DNA of 17,409 bases from Syntrophales bacterium (GCA_028715865.1 JAQUQY010000008.1:1-17409), one strand, 5' to 3'; counted from the first letter of the stretch, positions 6,649 through 14,799 are shown. The notes: generated by a model not told the origin, from the sequence alone. A program made the numbers and translations.

Positions 6649-7416
6649 TCATTTCTCCCCGTCTTGAGCGGAAGAGGCCGCGGTCCGAAGCCGGCACTGC
6701 ATAGCCTCGTAAAGGATGATTCCTCCGGCAACTGAAACATTCAATGAGTCAATTACGCCTTCCATTGGCACCTTAATAAGAAAATCACATTTTTGACGCA
6801 CCAAGGGTCTAAGACCGGAACTCTCACTTCCCATAACAAGGGCAATACGTCCAAGGTAATCTAATTCCCGGCAGTCTACGCCTTCGGAGGCATCGGCGCC
6901 GTATATCCAATATCCGGCCTCCTTGAGTAGATCCATCGTACGGGCAATGTTCGCCGCTTGGCAAATCGCAATGTGGTGAGCGCTTCCGGCGGATGCCTTA
7001 ATAACTGATGGCGTTACCGGCGCGGCCCTGTCTTTTGGAATTACCACGCAACGGGCTCCGAAGCAATGCGCGCTCCTTACCAGTGAACCAAGGTTTCTTG
7101 GATCGGTTACGGAATCGAGAATCAGAAGGGGACGGTTCTCTTCCGCTGAAGTATCCTCAGATATTATATCGTCAAGAGGGGTGTAGGCAAAATTCCCGCA
7201 CAGCGATAGGACTCCCTGGTGGCGCTTTCCCTGAGCCATGCGATCCATGGCTTCGGTGCGCTCTCGCCGTACGGGAATTCCCTTACTCCGGGCAAGATCA
7301 AGAATTTCCTCCACGGCTACGCCTTTTTTATCAGGGGACAGAATAATGCCTTCCATGTTTTCGCCGCCCGATCTCAAGTATTCAAGCACCGGGTGTAGTC
7401 CATATATAACCTGCAT
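6649..7416 (-). CDS. rlmB: 23S rRNA (guanosine-2'-O)-methyltransferase, TrmH/RlmB family
   Basis: A 255-residue SPOUT methyltransferase. Residues 1-75 form the RlmB/TrmH-type substrate-binding domain, starting with YGLHPVLEYL. The catalytic domain has motif 1 at 101-114 (Asp..Asp-Pro-Arg-Asn-Leu-Gly..Arg), motif 2 at 195-202 (MGSESSGL) and motif 3 at 222-231 (IDSLNVSVAG), which form the trefoil knot that binds SAM. RlmB methylates G2251 in the 23S peptidyl-transferase loop; the exact target here is inferred from family resemblance. It starts five bases after pyrF stops, and its last codons overlap the start region of pilC, so it belongs to the gmk operon. The C-terminus runs ~13 residues past the core with a low-complexity tail. 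Confidence 0.88.
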   Translation of the reverse strand: MQVIYGLHPVLEYLRSGGENMEGIILSPDKKGVAVEEILDLARSKGIPVRRERTEAMDRMAQGKRHQGVLSLCGNFAYTPLDDIISEDTSAEENRPLLILDSVTDPRNLGSLVRSAHCFGARCVVIPKDRAAPVTPSVIKASAGSAHHIAICQAANIARTMDLLKEAGYWIYGADASEGVDCRELDYLGRIALVMGSESSGLRPLVRQKCDFLIKVPMEGVIDSLNVSVAGGIILYEAMQCRLRTAASSAQDGEK

Positions 7417-7421
7417 GAAGT

Positions 7422-8192
7422 TTACTCGAGGTCCTTGTGCCTTGGTATTCTTTTTCCCCTGTTTATTTCTTCGGTAATATATTCCGATGTTTTCACTGGA
7501 TCTACGGCTGTCCTGATGGGGCGACCCACGACGATATAGTCGGCTCCCGCGGCAATTGCCTCCCTTGGAGTGAGGGTCCTCTTCTGATCATCAACGGAAG
7601 ATTCCCGGGTCAAACGAATTCCCGGCGTGACTATCAAAAAATCCTCGCCGCATATCTTTCTCAGCGGCGCCACGTCAAGAGGCGATGCTACCACGCCCGA
7701 GACACCTGAATCGCGTGCCATTACGGCGAGCCTCTTTACCAGAGATTTTGTTCCGCTGGAAAAACCAAGCGTCTTGACATCTTCGTTGTCAAGGCTGGTG
7801 AGAACCGTTACCGCAAGAATTATCGGCGGCCTGACACCCTTTTCCTTCGACAAATCAATTGATGCCTTCACGGCTTCCTTCATCATGGCGCTGCCGCCGA
7901 GGGCGTGAATATTAAGCATAGCAACGGGCATTCTCATGGCGGCCTCGACTGCCCTGGCCACAGTGTTGGGTATGTCGTGGAATTTCAGGTCCAGGAATAT
8001 CCTTCCTCCACGGGAGGCTATTTCTTCCACGATGGCGGGGCCGAACCGGGTGAAAATTTCCTTTCCTATCTTGAACATGCCCACGTGATCCCTGAGGAGG
8101 CTCACCCACCCCAAAGCTTCTTCCAGGCTCTCACCCGTGTCGAGAGCGAAAATCAGGCGATCCCGTGCCGGATTACTCGATTTCGTCTTCAC
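7422..8192 (-). CDS. pyrF: Orotidine 5'-phosphate decarboxylase
   Basis: A 256-residue class I OMP decarboxylase, the last step of UMP synthesis. The catalytic Lys-x-x-Asp is seen in DLKFHDIPNTV (K70, D73), with D18 in FALD and K43 completing the Asp-Lys network. The C-terminal phosphate-binding elements are TPGIRL and VVGRPI. The start is GTG at 8192, inside the end of rpoZ (20-base overlap); it is the only start compatible with the ARDRLIFALD N-terminus conserved in the family. The ribosome site is weak, suggesting translational coupling to rpoZ. It is separated from pyrRBC, lying in the gmk operon, so it is not under the pyr attenuator. Confidence 0.95.
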   Translation of the reverse strand: MKTKSSNPARDRLIFALDTGESLEEALGWVSLLRDHVGMFKIGKEIFTRFGPAIVEEIASRGGRIFLDLKFHDIPNTVARAVEAAMRMPVAMLNIHALGGSAMMKEAVKASIDLSKEKGVRPPIILAVTVLTSLDNEDVKTLGFSSGTKSLVKRLAVMARDSGVSGVVASPLDVAPLRKICGEDFLIVTPGIRLTRESSVDDQKRTLTPREAIAAGADYIVVGRPIRTAVDPVKTSEYITEEINRGKRIPRHKDLE

Positions 8193-8445
8193 TGCCGATG
8201 AACTCGGATTCGTGAGGGATCATCTTGAAGGTTTCGTCAAGATGATCAAGATATTCGGGGTTGGAATAGGTGACTTTCTCCTCGGCGATTTCACGCAACG
8301 CCGTTACCACTTCCCGGTTGGTCTTCTTCTCAGATAGAGGTTTAGAGCCCTTGTAAAGCTGACGCACCCGCTGAACCGTCAAAAGCGTAAGGGCGAATCT
8401 GTTTTTTGCCTTTTTCAAAGAATCTTCAACTGTAACCCTTGCCAT
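8173..8445 (-). CDS. rpoZ: RNA polymerase omega subunit
   Basis: A 90-residue protein starting MARVTVEDSL, with the NRFALTLLTVQRVRQL helix that clasps the beta-prime C-terminus and the NREVVTALREIAEEKV helix typical of omega. It stabilises and helps assemble RNA polymerase and in many proteobacteria forms part of a ppGpp site. The acidic C-terminal tail (ending EDEIE) is normal. It begins two bases after the gmk stop, the classic gmk-rpoZ pairing, and overlaps pyrF. The usual third partner, spoT/rel, is absent; pyrF takes its place. Confidence 0.94.
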   Translation of the reverse strand: MARVTVEDSLKKAKNRFALTLLTVQRVRQLYKGSKPLSEKKTNREVVTALREIAEEKVTYSNPEYLDHLDETFKMIPHESEFIGSEDEIE

Positions 8446-8447
8446 AA

Positions 8448-9077
8448 TCAGTCTTTTCCTTCCCGCGAACGAATAACATTCTCCAGTTTATCAAGTTGCC
8501 TTATTCTCCGGTTTTTCTCCGCCACATATATGGACTGCAGCACAAAAACCGACTCGTCTACTTTATCATTAAACACAAGATAATCATACAAATAGTTGTC
8601 GCTTATTTCTTCAACCGCTTTTTCAAGGCGAAGAGCAATGGACTGTTCGTCCTCCGAACCACGTTGCATTAACCGGTTCCTGAGAACCTGGTGAGAGGGA
8701 GGCAGTATGAAGACAAAAACTCCTTCTCCCATTGATTCCTTAAGGTTTTTAGCTCCCTTCGTATCGACATCAATCAATATATCCTTCCCGGTGTTCAGAA
8801 CTTCATCTATATCCTTACGGGATGTTCCGTAGTAGTGGCCAAAAATTATTTCACTCTCGATAAAATCACCTTGTTTCTCACGTTTTTCAAACTCCTTTAG
8901 GGAAACAAAGTGATAATCCCTGCCGTCTTTTTCCCGGGGCCTGGGAGGGCGCGTAGTATATGAGACGGAAAAGTGAAGACCGGGAAAAAGCTTCAAAAGC
9001 TCCTTGCAAAGAGTTGTTTTGCCGGCTCCCGATGGCGCCGATACTACCATTATGATTCCTCTTGTTTTGCTTGTCAT
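8448..9077 (-). CDS. gmk: Guanylate kinase
   Basis: A 209-residue P-loop kinase that converts GMP to GDP using ATP. The Walker A is APSGAGKTT (residues 14-22), the GMP-binding block is SYTTRPPRPREKDGRDYHFV (38-57), and the lid and C-terminal helices have normal family length. It is the first gene of the gmk-rpoZ-pyrF-rlmB-pilC run; a strong promoter lies about 137 bases upstream at 9214-9241. The ATG at 9077 has only a weak GAGAACG ribosome site. The yicC/remA-like genes commonly found just before gmk are absent. Confidence 0.96.
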   Translation of the reverse strand: MTSKTRGIIMVVSAPSGAGKTTLCKELLKLFPGLHFSVSYTTRPPRPREKDGRDYHFVSLKEFEKREKQGDFIESEIIFGHYYGTSRKDIDEVLNTGKDILIDVDTKGAKNLKESMGEGVFVFILPPSHQVLRNRLMQRGSEDEQSIALRLEKAVEEISDNYLYDYLVFNDKVDESVFVLQSIYVAEKNRRIRQLDKLENVIRSREGKD

Positions 9078-9395
9078 TTTTAGACGTTCTCAATTAAAAA
9101 CCGGTTACCATAAAAGCCATTCAATAGGCATACGTTGAGAAATCACGATATCCCATCGGGGTTAATTTAATAGAATAAACCTCGCTGGAAAAGCTATGAT
9201 GAAAAGTCGAATCAATATAACATTTGATCATCATCTGACAATAGATAAAGTGAACAGCGGCATCGTCACTTTTCGTGCAACATCCATATGTGATGCAATG
9301 GTCTTTCAATTGCCGACTTAATGGTAACGTATAAAACCTCATAAATACAAGAATATCCGACAGGCAAGCTGACCGTTCCGTCTTAATCGGACATT
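9078..9395. other. Gene-free stretch upstream of gmk
   Basis: These 318 bases between recO and gmk are more AT-rich than the flanking genes. They contain the gmk promoter (9214-9241) and, next to the recO stop, an imperfect 9-bp inverted repeat AATGTCCGA/TCGGATATT with a long loop. A 73-codon frame at 9121-9342 has a Cys/His/Tyr-rich, unrecognisable product and spans the promoter, so I do not treat it as a gene. Confidence 0.5.
9214..9241 (-). promoter_or_regulatory. Sigma70 extended -10 promoter of the gmk operon
   Basis: TTGTCA (9241-9236) and TATATT (9219-9214) match consensus at five of six positions each, with a 16-base spacer and a TG motif one base before the -10. This is one of the two best promoter matches in the window and predicts a leader of ~130 bases before the gmk ATG. 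Confidence 0.6.
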
Positions 9396-10190
9396 TCAGG
9401 ATGTTGACCTTTTATTATTTCCCAGAAGAATAACTTCCCTGTATACACGAAGCGATCTTGGTTCCCGTCCCAGAATGTGCCTGATGAGCCTGGTAAGTAT
9501 CTCGTCGCTTTCTCGAAGGGCCAGGCCGGTGAAGGCAAGTCTTCGTATTTTGTCGAGGGGCATGGTTTTTCCCGTGACGAGTGTTTTAACCGTTCCTGGA
9601 GATATCGCTATCCCCCGGGAAACCAGTCCGCGACATGGAGAACACCGGACACCGCCGTCTTCGAGAACGAAAGTCCCTCCTTCGCCACGATTAAGAACCT
9701 TTCCGCACACCGTGCAACTATCAAGGGCCGGATCATAACCGGAAAGTGCAAGCAGGCGTAATTCATAAAGCCTGACCAGGGACTCTGAAAAAGAACTCGC
9801 CGCCAAGAGATCCAGGAAGTCTTTCATGTGATCAAAAAGGCGTTTAGCGGGTTTTTCCTCAACCGTAAAAAGATCCGCCAGTTCGGCAAAATATGATGCC
9901 GCAAGAGTTTTCTCAATATCCTGCCTTACGGCGGCATAATGGTTGACAACATCACACTCCTCAATGATAAAGAGTCTCCCCGCACGCCTTCTCGAAAGAA
10001 GGATCGAGGAAAGGCAGAAAGGTTCCAGAGCATTGACAAAGCGCCTGCGGCTTTTTCGGGCTCCCTTGGCGATACCCTTGAGCTTGCCTTTCTCTCCGCT
10101 GAAAAAAGTTACTATCCTGTCAGACTCTCCATAATCCTGGGAGGACAGCACATATCCGATGACTCGTTCTATGGTTCTCACGCCCGTCAT
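9396..10190 (-). CDS. recO: DNA repair protein RecO
   Basis: A 264-residue RecO, the mediator that loads RecA on SSB-coated gaps with RecR. The N-terminal OB fold (1-80) has the family block YVLSSQDYGESDRIVTFFS and GKLKGIAKGARKS; a helical domain follows, with a four-cysteine zinc finger at C159, C162, C183 and C186. Its ATG overlaps the mgtE stop as ATGA, so the two are translationally coupled, and no terminator or promoter is evident between them. Length is normal. Confidence 0.94.
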   Translation of the reverse strand: MTGVRTIERVIGYVLSSQDYGESDRIVTFFSGEKGKLKGIAKGARKSRRRFVNALEPFCLSSILLSRRRAGRLFIIEECDVVNHYAAVRQDIEKTLAASYFAELADLFTVEEKPAKRLFDHMKDFLDLLAASSFSESLVRLYELRLLALSGYDPALDSCTVCGKVLNRGEGGTFVLEDGGVRCSPCRGLVSRGIAISPGTVKTLVTGKTMPLDKIRRLAFTGLALRESDEILTRLIRHILGREPRSLRVYREVILLGNNKRSTS

Positions 10191-11548
10191 GTCAAGAGCC
10201 TGAGGAATATCGTTGCGAGGCCAAGAAAGGTAAAAAAACCAAAGGCATCGGTAAAGGCCGTAAGGAAAATGTGTGAACCGAGGGCCGGGTCGAGCTTAAA
10301 ACGCTTGAGGCTGAGGGGGATAAGAACTCCAACAAGGGTTCCGGCAAAAATACTAATGATCATGGCAAGTCCCAGTACCAGGCCGAGGATGGGCATGCCT
10401 TTCCAGATCCATGCTATAACACCTATTACAAAACCAACGGCGAAGCCGTTGGCCAGCCCTACCATAACCTGTCGGTAGAGCGCCCTTTTCGCGTTCTGAA
10501 AGGTCACTTCTCCCAGTGCCATTCCCCTGACGATGAGAGTAAGTGTCTGGCTTCCGGCGTTCCCCCCCAGCCCAGCCACGAGGGGCATAAAAACGGCAAG
10601 GACAACCATTATCTTGATTGTTTCCTCGAAGAAACCGATAACCAGGACCGAAACAAGGGCAGTAACAAGATTAAGGTAGAGCCAAGGGAGCCGCTTTTTC
10701 ACGGAATCCCCTGTTCTGTTGAAAATTGAATCGTCCTCCCCAAGGCCTGCTATGCGGAATAAGTCCTCCGAAGTTTCCTCCTGGATTACGTCTACGACGT
10801 CGTCGATGGTGATCCGCCCCAGGAGCCGCTGATTCTCATCGACAACGGGCAGTGAAAGAAGGTCATACTTCTCGAATATATGTGCAACTTCCTCTTGGTC
10901 CATTTGGGGCCCCACGCTGGGAATGGACTTTTCGATGACATCCACTATGGGAGTGAAGCGGCTTGCCGTTATAAGTCGCTGGAGGGGAACGGCACCCACG
11001 AGCCTGTTCTCTTCGTCAACCACAAAAATGTTGTAGATGTTTTCAATTTCATCCTTCGCGTCCACTACGGCCCGGAAAGCTCCGTTTATAGTGGCTCCTT
11101 TATTTACCGACACGAGCTCGGACTGCATTATGCCGCCGGCAGTGTCCTCTGCGTACTTGAGAAGCTCTTTTACATCTTCCGATTCTTCAGGCTCGATTGA
11201 TTCAAGAACGGCCTTTGCCTGGTCATCGGACAGTTCGGCAATGAAATCCGCCGCGTCGTCAGAGTCCATCTCATCGATGATATTAGTCAACTGCTCATGG
11301 GACAACTCCTCAATGATCTGCTCTCTTGACATGTCCGAGAGTTCGAGAATAACGTCCGACGCAGTATCAACATCAAGTAGCGAAAAAAGGCGGTGCTTGT
11401 CCTGTTCATCAAGGTTATCGATAAGGTCCGCGATGTCGGCGGGATGAAGTTCTGAAAAGAAATCGATAATATCGAATTCCCGGTTTCGCATTATCAAGTC
11501 CTTGAGCCTGTAAAGAAGATTCTCCTCATTGTGATTTTTTGCGTTCAT
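10187..11548 (-). CDS. mgtE: Magnesium transporter MgtE
   Basis: A 453-residue MgtE: the acidic, helical N domain (1-135, with repeated D/E-rich LxxLDxxD-like units), two CBS domains (about 140-200 and 205-265), a plug helix, and five membrane helices (~290-453). The pore motif is present in PLVAGLGGNAGSQ (322-334), and the last helices include DPALGSHIFLTAFTDAFGFF. It is a Mg-gated Mg2+ channel of the inner membrane; cytosolic N and CBS domains close it when Mg is high. It starts 123 bases after pyrC, with a weak ribosome site, and overlaps recO by four bases. No Mg riboswitch (M-box) fits in the short gap. Confidence 0.95.
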   Translation of the reverse strand: MNAKNHNEENLLYRLKDLIMRNREFDIIDFFSELHPADIADLIDNLDEQDKHRLFSLLDVDTASDVILELSDMSREQIIEELSHEQLTNIIDEMDSDDAADFIAELSDDQAKAVLESIEPEESEDVKELLKYAEDTAGGIMQSELVSVNKGATINGAFRAVVDAKDEIENIYNIFVVDEENRLVGAVPLQRLITASRFTPIVDVIEKSIPSVGPQMDQEEVAHIFEKYDLLSLPVVDENQRLLGRITIDDVVDVIQEETSEDLFRIAGLGEDDSIFNRTGDSVKKRLPWLYLNLVTALVSVLVIGFFEETIKIMVVLAVFMPLVAGLGGNAGSQTLTLIVRGMALGEVTFQNAKRALYRQVMVGLANGFAVGFVIGVIAWIWKGMPILGLVLGLAMIISIFAGTLVGVLIPLSLKRFKLDPALGSHIFLTAFTDAFGFFTFLGLATIFLRLLT

Positions 11549-11650
11549 GGCAGGCCTTTTAACAAAAATTTTTGATCAGAAAAAACAGCCATGCTCCAAG
11601 TACACTGAATGGGAATATTTTCCCTGCCTTAAAGGACAACTTCCTGAGGG

Positions 11651-11673
11651 AAAAAGACAAACTTTGTTCTGTC
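11651..11673 (-). terminator. Weak terminator-like hairpin at the pyrC stop
   Basis: The minus strand reads GACA-g-AAC, loop AAA, GTT-TGTC, then five T: a 7-bp AT-rich stem with one bulged base directly over the pyrC stop codon. It may partly reduce read-through into mgtE. The low GC content makes strong termination unlikely. Confidence 0.3.
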
Positions 11674-12976
11674 ACAGGTGAGGATCGTTATCCCGATACT
11701 TGATAGCGCCGCCTACAATTGTCATGACGGCTTTTCCCTTTAATGCCCAACCGTGGAAGGGACAATTCCTGCTTTGCGACCGGAAGGTTTTCATATCAAC
11801 AGTCCATGTCCTTTCCATGTCAATGACGGTAACGTCGGCAAGCTCGCCTTTTCTCAGGGATCCGCCGGGAACATTCAGGATTCGTGCGGGGTTCATGCTC
11901 ATTATTGCGATGAGCTGGCGTGCCGTAAGTATTCCCTTATCTACAAGAGCAAGGGACAGGCCAAGGGATGTTTCAAGACCGATCAACCCGGGGGCGGCAT
12001 AGGCAAACTCGACATCCTTTTCTATGGAAGAGTGGGGCGCGTGATCGCTTGCAATGGAATCGATGGTTCCGTCCCGCAGGCCTTCCCTTACGGCATTCCT
12101 GTCTTCGATACCCCGGAGAGGGGGATATACCTTGAGGTCTGTAGAATAGGTTCTAATGGCTTCATCGGTAAGGGTAAAATAATGTGGAGCCGTTTCGGCG
12201 GTTACTTTCACACCCCGGGCTTTGGCGTTTCGTATGAGCTCCACGGCGCCGGCGGTGCTCACATGGGCAATGTGGACGGACGTGCCCGTATAGCAGGCGA
12301 GTTCGATATCCCTGGACACCATTATGTCTTCAGATATGGAGGGGATCCCCGTAAGACCGAGTTCAGTGGACACGAAACCTTCGTTCATCATGCCTTCTCC
12401 GGCAAGGTCACGGTCCTCACAATGGGAAAGAACCGGCATTGACAGTGAACAGGCGTATTCGAGAGCCTGCCTCATGAGGCCACTGTCCGCCACTGGTTTG
12501 CCGTCATCGGAAAAAGCAACGGCTCCGGCATCTTTAAGGTCGGCGAATTCCGTAAGGCAGCCTCCCTCAAGATTAATGCTGACGGCAGCCACTGGATAGA
12601 TTCGTGCCAGATTTGCGCAAGCTGCCTGCCGAAGAATAAATTCGGTTACGGATCGGCTGTCATTGACGGGCTTGGTGTTTGCCATACAGGCAATGGCCGT
12701 GAAGCCTCCCGCCAGCGCCGCCAGGCTCCCCGAGAGAATTGTTTCCTTGTACTCGTGGCCCGGCTCTCTGAGGTGGGTATGCATGTCGATTAATCCGGGC
12801 GCCACGATTTTCCCTTCCATGTCTAAAACTACAGCCCCTCCCCCTGCCTTGCCGCGAGGCGCCGGTATGTTTTTGGCGATTTTAGATACAACACCTCCCT
12901 CGATGAGAAGGTCCATCGTCTCATCAATATCCTGAGATGGATCTATGATTCTTCCTCCCTTTAACATCAACTTCAT
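11672..12976 (-). CDS. pyrC: Dihydroorotase, class I
   Basis: A 434-residue zinc amidohydrolase catalysing the third step of pyrimidine synthesis. Metal ligands are visible as H66 and H68 (DMHTHLREPG), H185 (HCED), H238 (IAHVST) and catalytic D311 (SDHAPH). An FSDDGKP segment (155-161) supplies the metal-bridging Asp typical of class I, non-carbamylated enzymes such as those that associate with PyrB, rather than the Lys of the E. coli type. The ATG overlaps the pyrB stop by four bases (ATGA), so PyrB and PyrC are made together. The length is usual and no key residue is missing, so it is probably active. Confidence 0.96.
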   Translation of the reverse strand: MKLMLKGGRIIDPSQDIDETMDLLIEGGVVSKIAKNIPAPRGKAGGGAVVLDMEGKIVAPGLIDMHTHLREPGHEYKETILSGSLAALAGGFTAIACMANTKPVNDSRSVTEFILRQAACANLARIYPVAAVSINLEGGCLTEFADLKDAGAVAFSDDGKPVADSGLMRQALEYACSLSMPVLSHCEDRDLAGEGMMNEGFVSTELGLTGIPSISEDIMVSRDIELACYTGTSVHIAHVSTAGAVELIRNAKARGVKVTAETAPHYFTLTDEAIRTYSTDLKVYPPLRGIEDRNAVREGLRDGTIDSIASDHAPHSSIEKDVEFAYAAPGLIGLETSLGLSLALVDKGILTARQLIAIMSMNPARILNVPGGSLRKGELADVTVIDMERTWTVDMKTFRSQSRNCPFHGWALKGKAVMTIVGGAIKYRDNDPHL

Positions 12977-13896
12977 TGGCGGCCTCCTGCCAACAGGTAG
13001 AGAAGAGCCATGCGGATGGCGACACCGTTCGTAACTTGTTCGAGTATAACGGACTGTGGACCGTCGGCAACATCCGGAGATATTTCAATGCCCCGGTTAA
13101 TGGGACCTGGATGCATTACTATGGCATCCGGCTTGGCGTTTTCCAGCATTAAACGGGTTAGGCAGAAAAGCCGCGCGTATTCTCTGGAAGAGGGGAATAC
13201 ATGCGAGCGTTGCCTTTCGAGCTGCATGCGGAGCATTATGATAACGTCGGCATCTCTGAGGGCATCTTTCATGTTTGTTTCGACAACCACACCCATACGT
13301 TCGACCGCCCGTGGCATCAGCATCGCTGGGCCGCAGACGGTAACCGACGCCCCCATTGTTGTCAATCCGTGGATATTTGAACGGGCCACCCGGCTGTGCT
13401 TTACATCACCCACGATGGCTACCTTCAGGCCTTGAATGGCTCCTTTTTTATGCCTGATGGTTAGCATGTCCAACAGGGCCTGCGTTGGATGTTCGTGCGA
13501 TCCGTCACCGGCATTAATAATTGATTGGCTAAGCAGGCGGGCGAGAATATGTGGAGCACCGGCGCAGGGGTGTCGGATGACAATGATATCAGGACTCATG
13601 GCTTCGAGGGTTTTTGCGGTGTCCGACAGTGTTTCTCCCTTCACCACACTGCTTGTGGAAGAGGAAATGTTCACCGCATCGGCACTTAGGCGTTTTGCCG
13701 CGATTTCAAAGGACGTCCGCGTCCTGGTGCTGGCTTCATAGAAAAGATTTATAACCGTGATTCCCCTAAGGGTGGGAACTTTCTTGATGGTTCTTGTTGA
13801 TATTTCTCTGAATGTTTCGGCGGTGTCAAGAACGAGGTCAATTTCAGCGGCGGAAAAGTCGCTAAGCCCCAGAACGTCTTTTCTTTCTAGTATCAT
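12973..13896 (-). CDS. pyrB: Aspartate carbamoyltransferase catalytic chain
   Basis: A 307-residue ATCase catalytic subunit, the committed step of UMP synthesis. Carbamoyl-phosphate residues are in STRTR (56-60), with K86 in the 80s loop, HPTQ at 136-139 and HPGPINRG at 262-269. A regulatory chain gene (pyrI) is not adjacent, so the enzyme is probably unregulated by nucleotides or pairs with PyrC. The ATG is preceded by GGGAG at four bases. Upstream are a possible internal promoter (13930-13958) and a MITE-like element separating it from pyrR. Confidence 0.96.
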   Translation of the reverse strand: MILERKDVLGLSDFSAAEIDLVLDTAETFREISTRTIKKVPTLRGITVINLFYEASTRTRTSFEIAAKRLSADAVNISSSTSSVVKGETLSDTAKTLEAMSPDIIVIRHPCAGAPHILARLLSQSIINAGDGSHEHPTQALLDMLTIRHKKGAIQGLKVAIVGDVKHSRVARSNIHGLTTMGASVTVCGPAMLMPRAVERMGVVVETNMKDALRDADVIIMLRMQLERQRSHVFPSSREYARLFCLTRLMLENAKPDAIVMHPGPINRGIEISPDVADGPQSVILEQVTNGVAIRMALLYLLAGGRQ

Positions 13897-13929
13897 TGTA
13901 CTCCCGCTTGTTCTCTAGCCGCGTCCAAA

Positions 13930-13958
13930 ATTGTCCCCTGGCCGGGACACCTCGTCAA
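13930..13958 (-). promoter_or_regulatory. Possible pyrB promoter with palindromic spacer
   Basis: TTGACG (13958-13953) and GACAAT (13935-13930) are 17 bases apart. The spacer and the edge of the -10 hold an 18-base inverted repeat TGTCCC-6-GGGACA (13932-13949). This is a typical operator position, or the repeat could act as a hairpin in read-through RNA. The -10 is only a 4/6 match. Confidence 0.35.
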
Positions 13959-13980
13959 CCTGATCTATTTGACTTATATT

Positions 13981-14178
13981 TGATGACTTCGTAAAAGTCA
14001 CCGGATGCTTCGTTGGGCTTCATCCTTCGTCACTGCGACGCACCATAAGTGCGACTCATTCCTCAGGATTCGCCCGCCTGCCTTGCCTGCGGAACTTTTT
14101 ACTAAGCCATCGGATTCGATCATGATTTCCAGGGAAATCAGGATTCGATGGCTCCAGCGACTTTTTACGGAACCATCA
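13981..14178. repeat. MITE-like hairpin-rich repeat element
   Basis: The ends are imperfect inverted repeats of ~20 bases: TGATGACTTCGTAAAAGTC on the left and, read inwards from the right, TGATGGTTCCGTAAAAAGTC. A third, inverted-type copy of the end motif lies inside (about 14092-14110). Internal hairpins are CGCAC/GTGCG (14039-14053) and TGATTTCC/GGAAATCA (near 14123-14140) within AGCCATCG/CGATGGCT arms. The 4-base TATT flanks both ends (13977-13980 and 14179-14182), consistent with a target-site duplication. It has no credible coding capacity. Similar hairpin repeats occur, from memory, in Desulfobacterota genomes. Confidence 0.65.
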
Positions 14179-14190
14179 TATTTAATTTTT

Positions 14191-14742
14191 TCAATCCATA
14201 CCCATATCCTGGATAATAAGCACTTCGTCGGTCCCCCCCGACTTTGAAAGGTTAACATTAACATCTTCCCAAAGCGCAGACGGAAGGACTTCCCCAACGT
14301 AATCGGGCCTTATGGGCAGTTCCCTGTGGCCACGGTCAACGAGAACAGCGAGGCGGATAAGCCGCGGCCTTCCGAAATCCATCAGGGCATCCATTGCCGC
14401 CCTGATAGTTCGTCCCGTAAAAATGACATCATCCACCAGCACGACTTTCTTGTCATTGAGAGAACAGGGAATGTCCGTCTCCCCCATCTGTGGCTTTTTG
14501 CCCGTCATCACCACGTCGTCACGATATAGAGTTATGTCAAGAATCCCCCGTGGAACTTCAACTCCTTCAATATTGGCGATTTTTTCCTTAATCCTCCCGG
14601 AGAGCAGAATTCCTCCTGACCTTATTGCCACGAGTATCAGGTCTGTGGCCCCTTTGTTGTCCTCCAGCATTTCATAAGCTATTCTTGTAATGGACCTGTC
14701 AATTCCTTCAGCGTCCATTACAACCCTTTTGGTAATTCCCAT
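14191..14742 (-). CDS. pyrR: Pyrimidine operon regulator / uracil phosphoribosyltransferase PyrR
   Basis: A 183-residue PRTase-fold protein. The PRPP loop is VLVDDVIFTGRT (101-112); other PyrR blocks are IRSGGI (40-45), PRGILDITLYRDD (64-76) and FGRPRLIRLAVLVDRGHRELPIRPDYVG (123-150). In Firmicutes PyrR binds leader RNA at high UMP and promotes termination; it also has uracil PRTase activity. In proteobacteria the regulatory role is less clear. Here it is the first gene after a leader with an intrinsic terminator, so a role in the switch is plausible, though the usual PyrR-binding loop is not seen. The ATG has AGGAAAG at about six bases. Its end lies 12 bases from the MITE-like element. Confidence 0.93.
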   Translation of the reverse strand: MGITKRVVMDAEGIDRSITRIAYEMLEDNKGATDLILVAIRSGGILLSGRIKEKIANIEGVEVPRGILDITLYRDDVVMTGKKPQMGETDIPCSLNDKKVVLVDDVIFTGRTIRAAMDALMDFGRPRLIRLAVLVDRGHRELPIRPDYVGEVLPSALWEDVNVNLSKSGGTDEVLIIQDMGMD

Positions 14743-14799
14743 GTTACTCTTTCCTGCCGGTGATCTCTCGGCTTTTTATCCCCAAATAGAAACCTTACG

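Noticed and set aside
9121..9342. 73-codon minus-strand frame upstream of gmk
   Set aside because: Composition is rich in Cys, His and Tyr with no recognisable motif, it has no ribosome site of note, and it spans the best promoter in the region.
11558..11575. AT palindrome CAAAAATTTTTG before mgtE
   Set aside because: Low-complexity A/T symmetry in a short intergenic gap; no supporting promoter or riboswitch structure.
11753..12442. 229-codon plus-strand frame antisense to pyrC
   Set aside because: Lies fully inside a well supported pyrC and shows no recognisable domain.
13998..14297. 99-codon minus-strand frame across the repeat and the end of pyrR
   Set aside because: It is out of frame with pyrR and mostly a translation of the hairpin repeat element; such frames are common artefacts in repeat copies.
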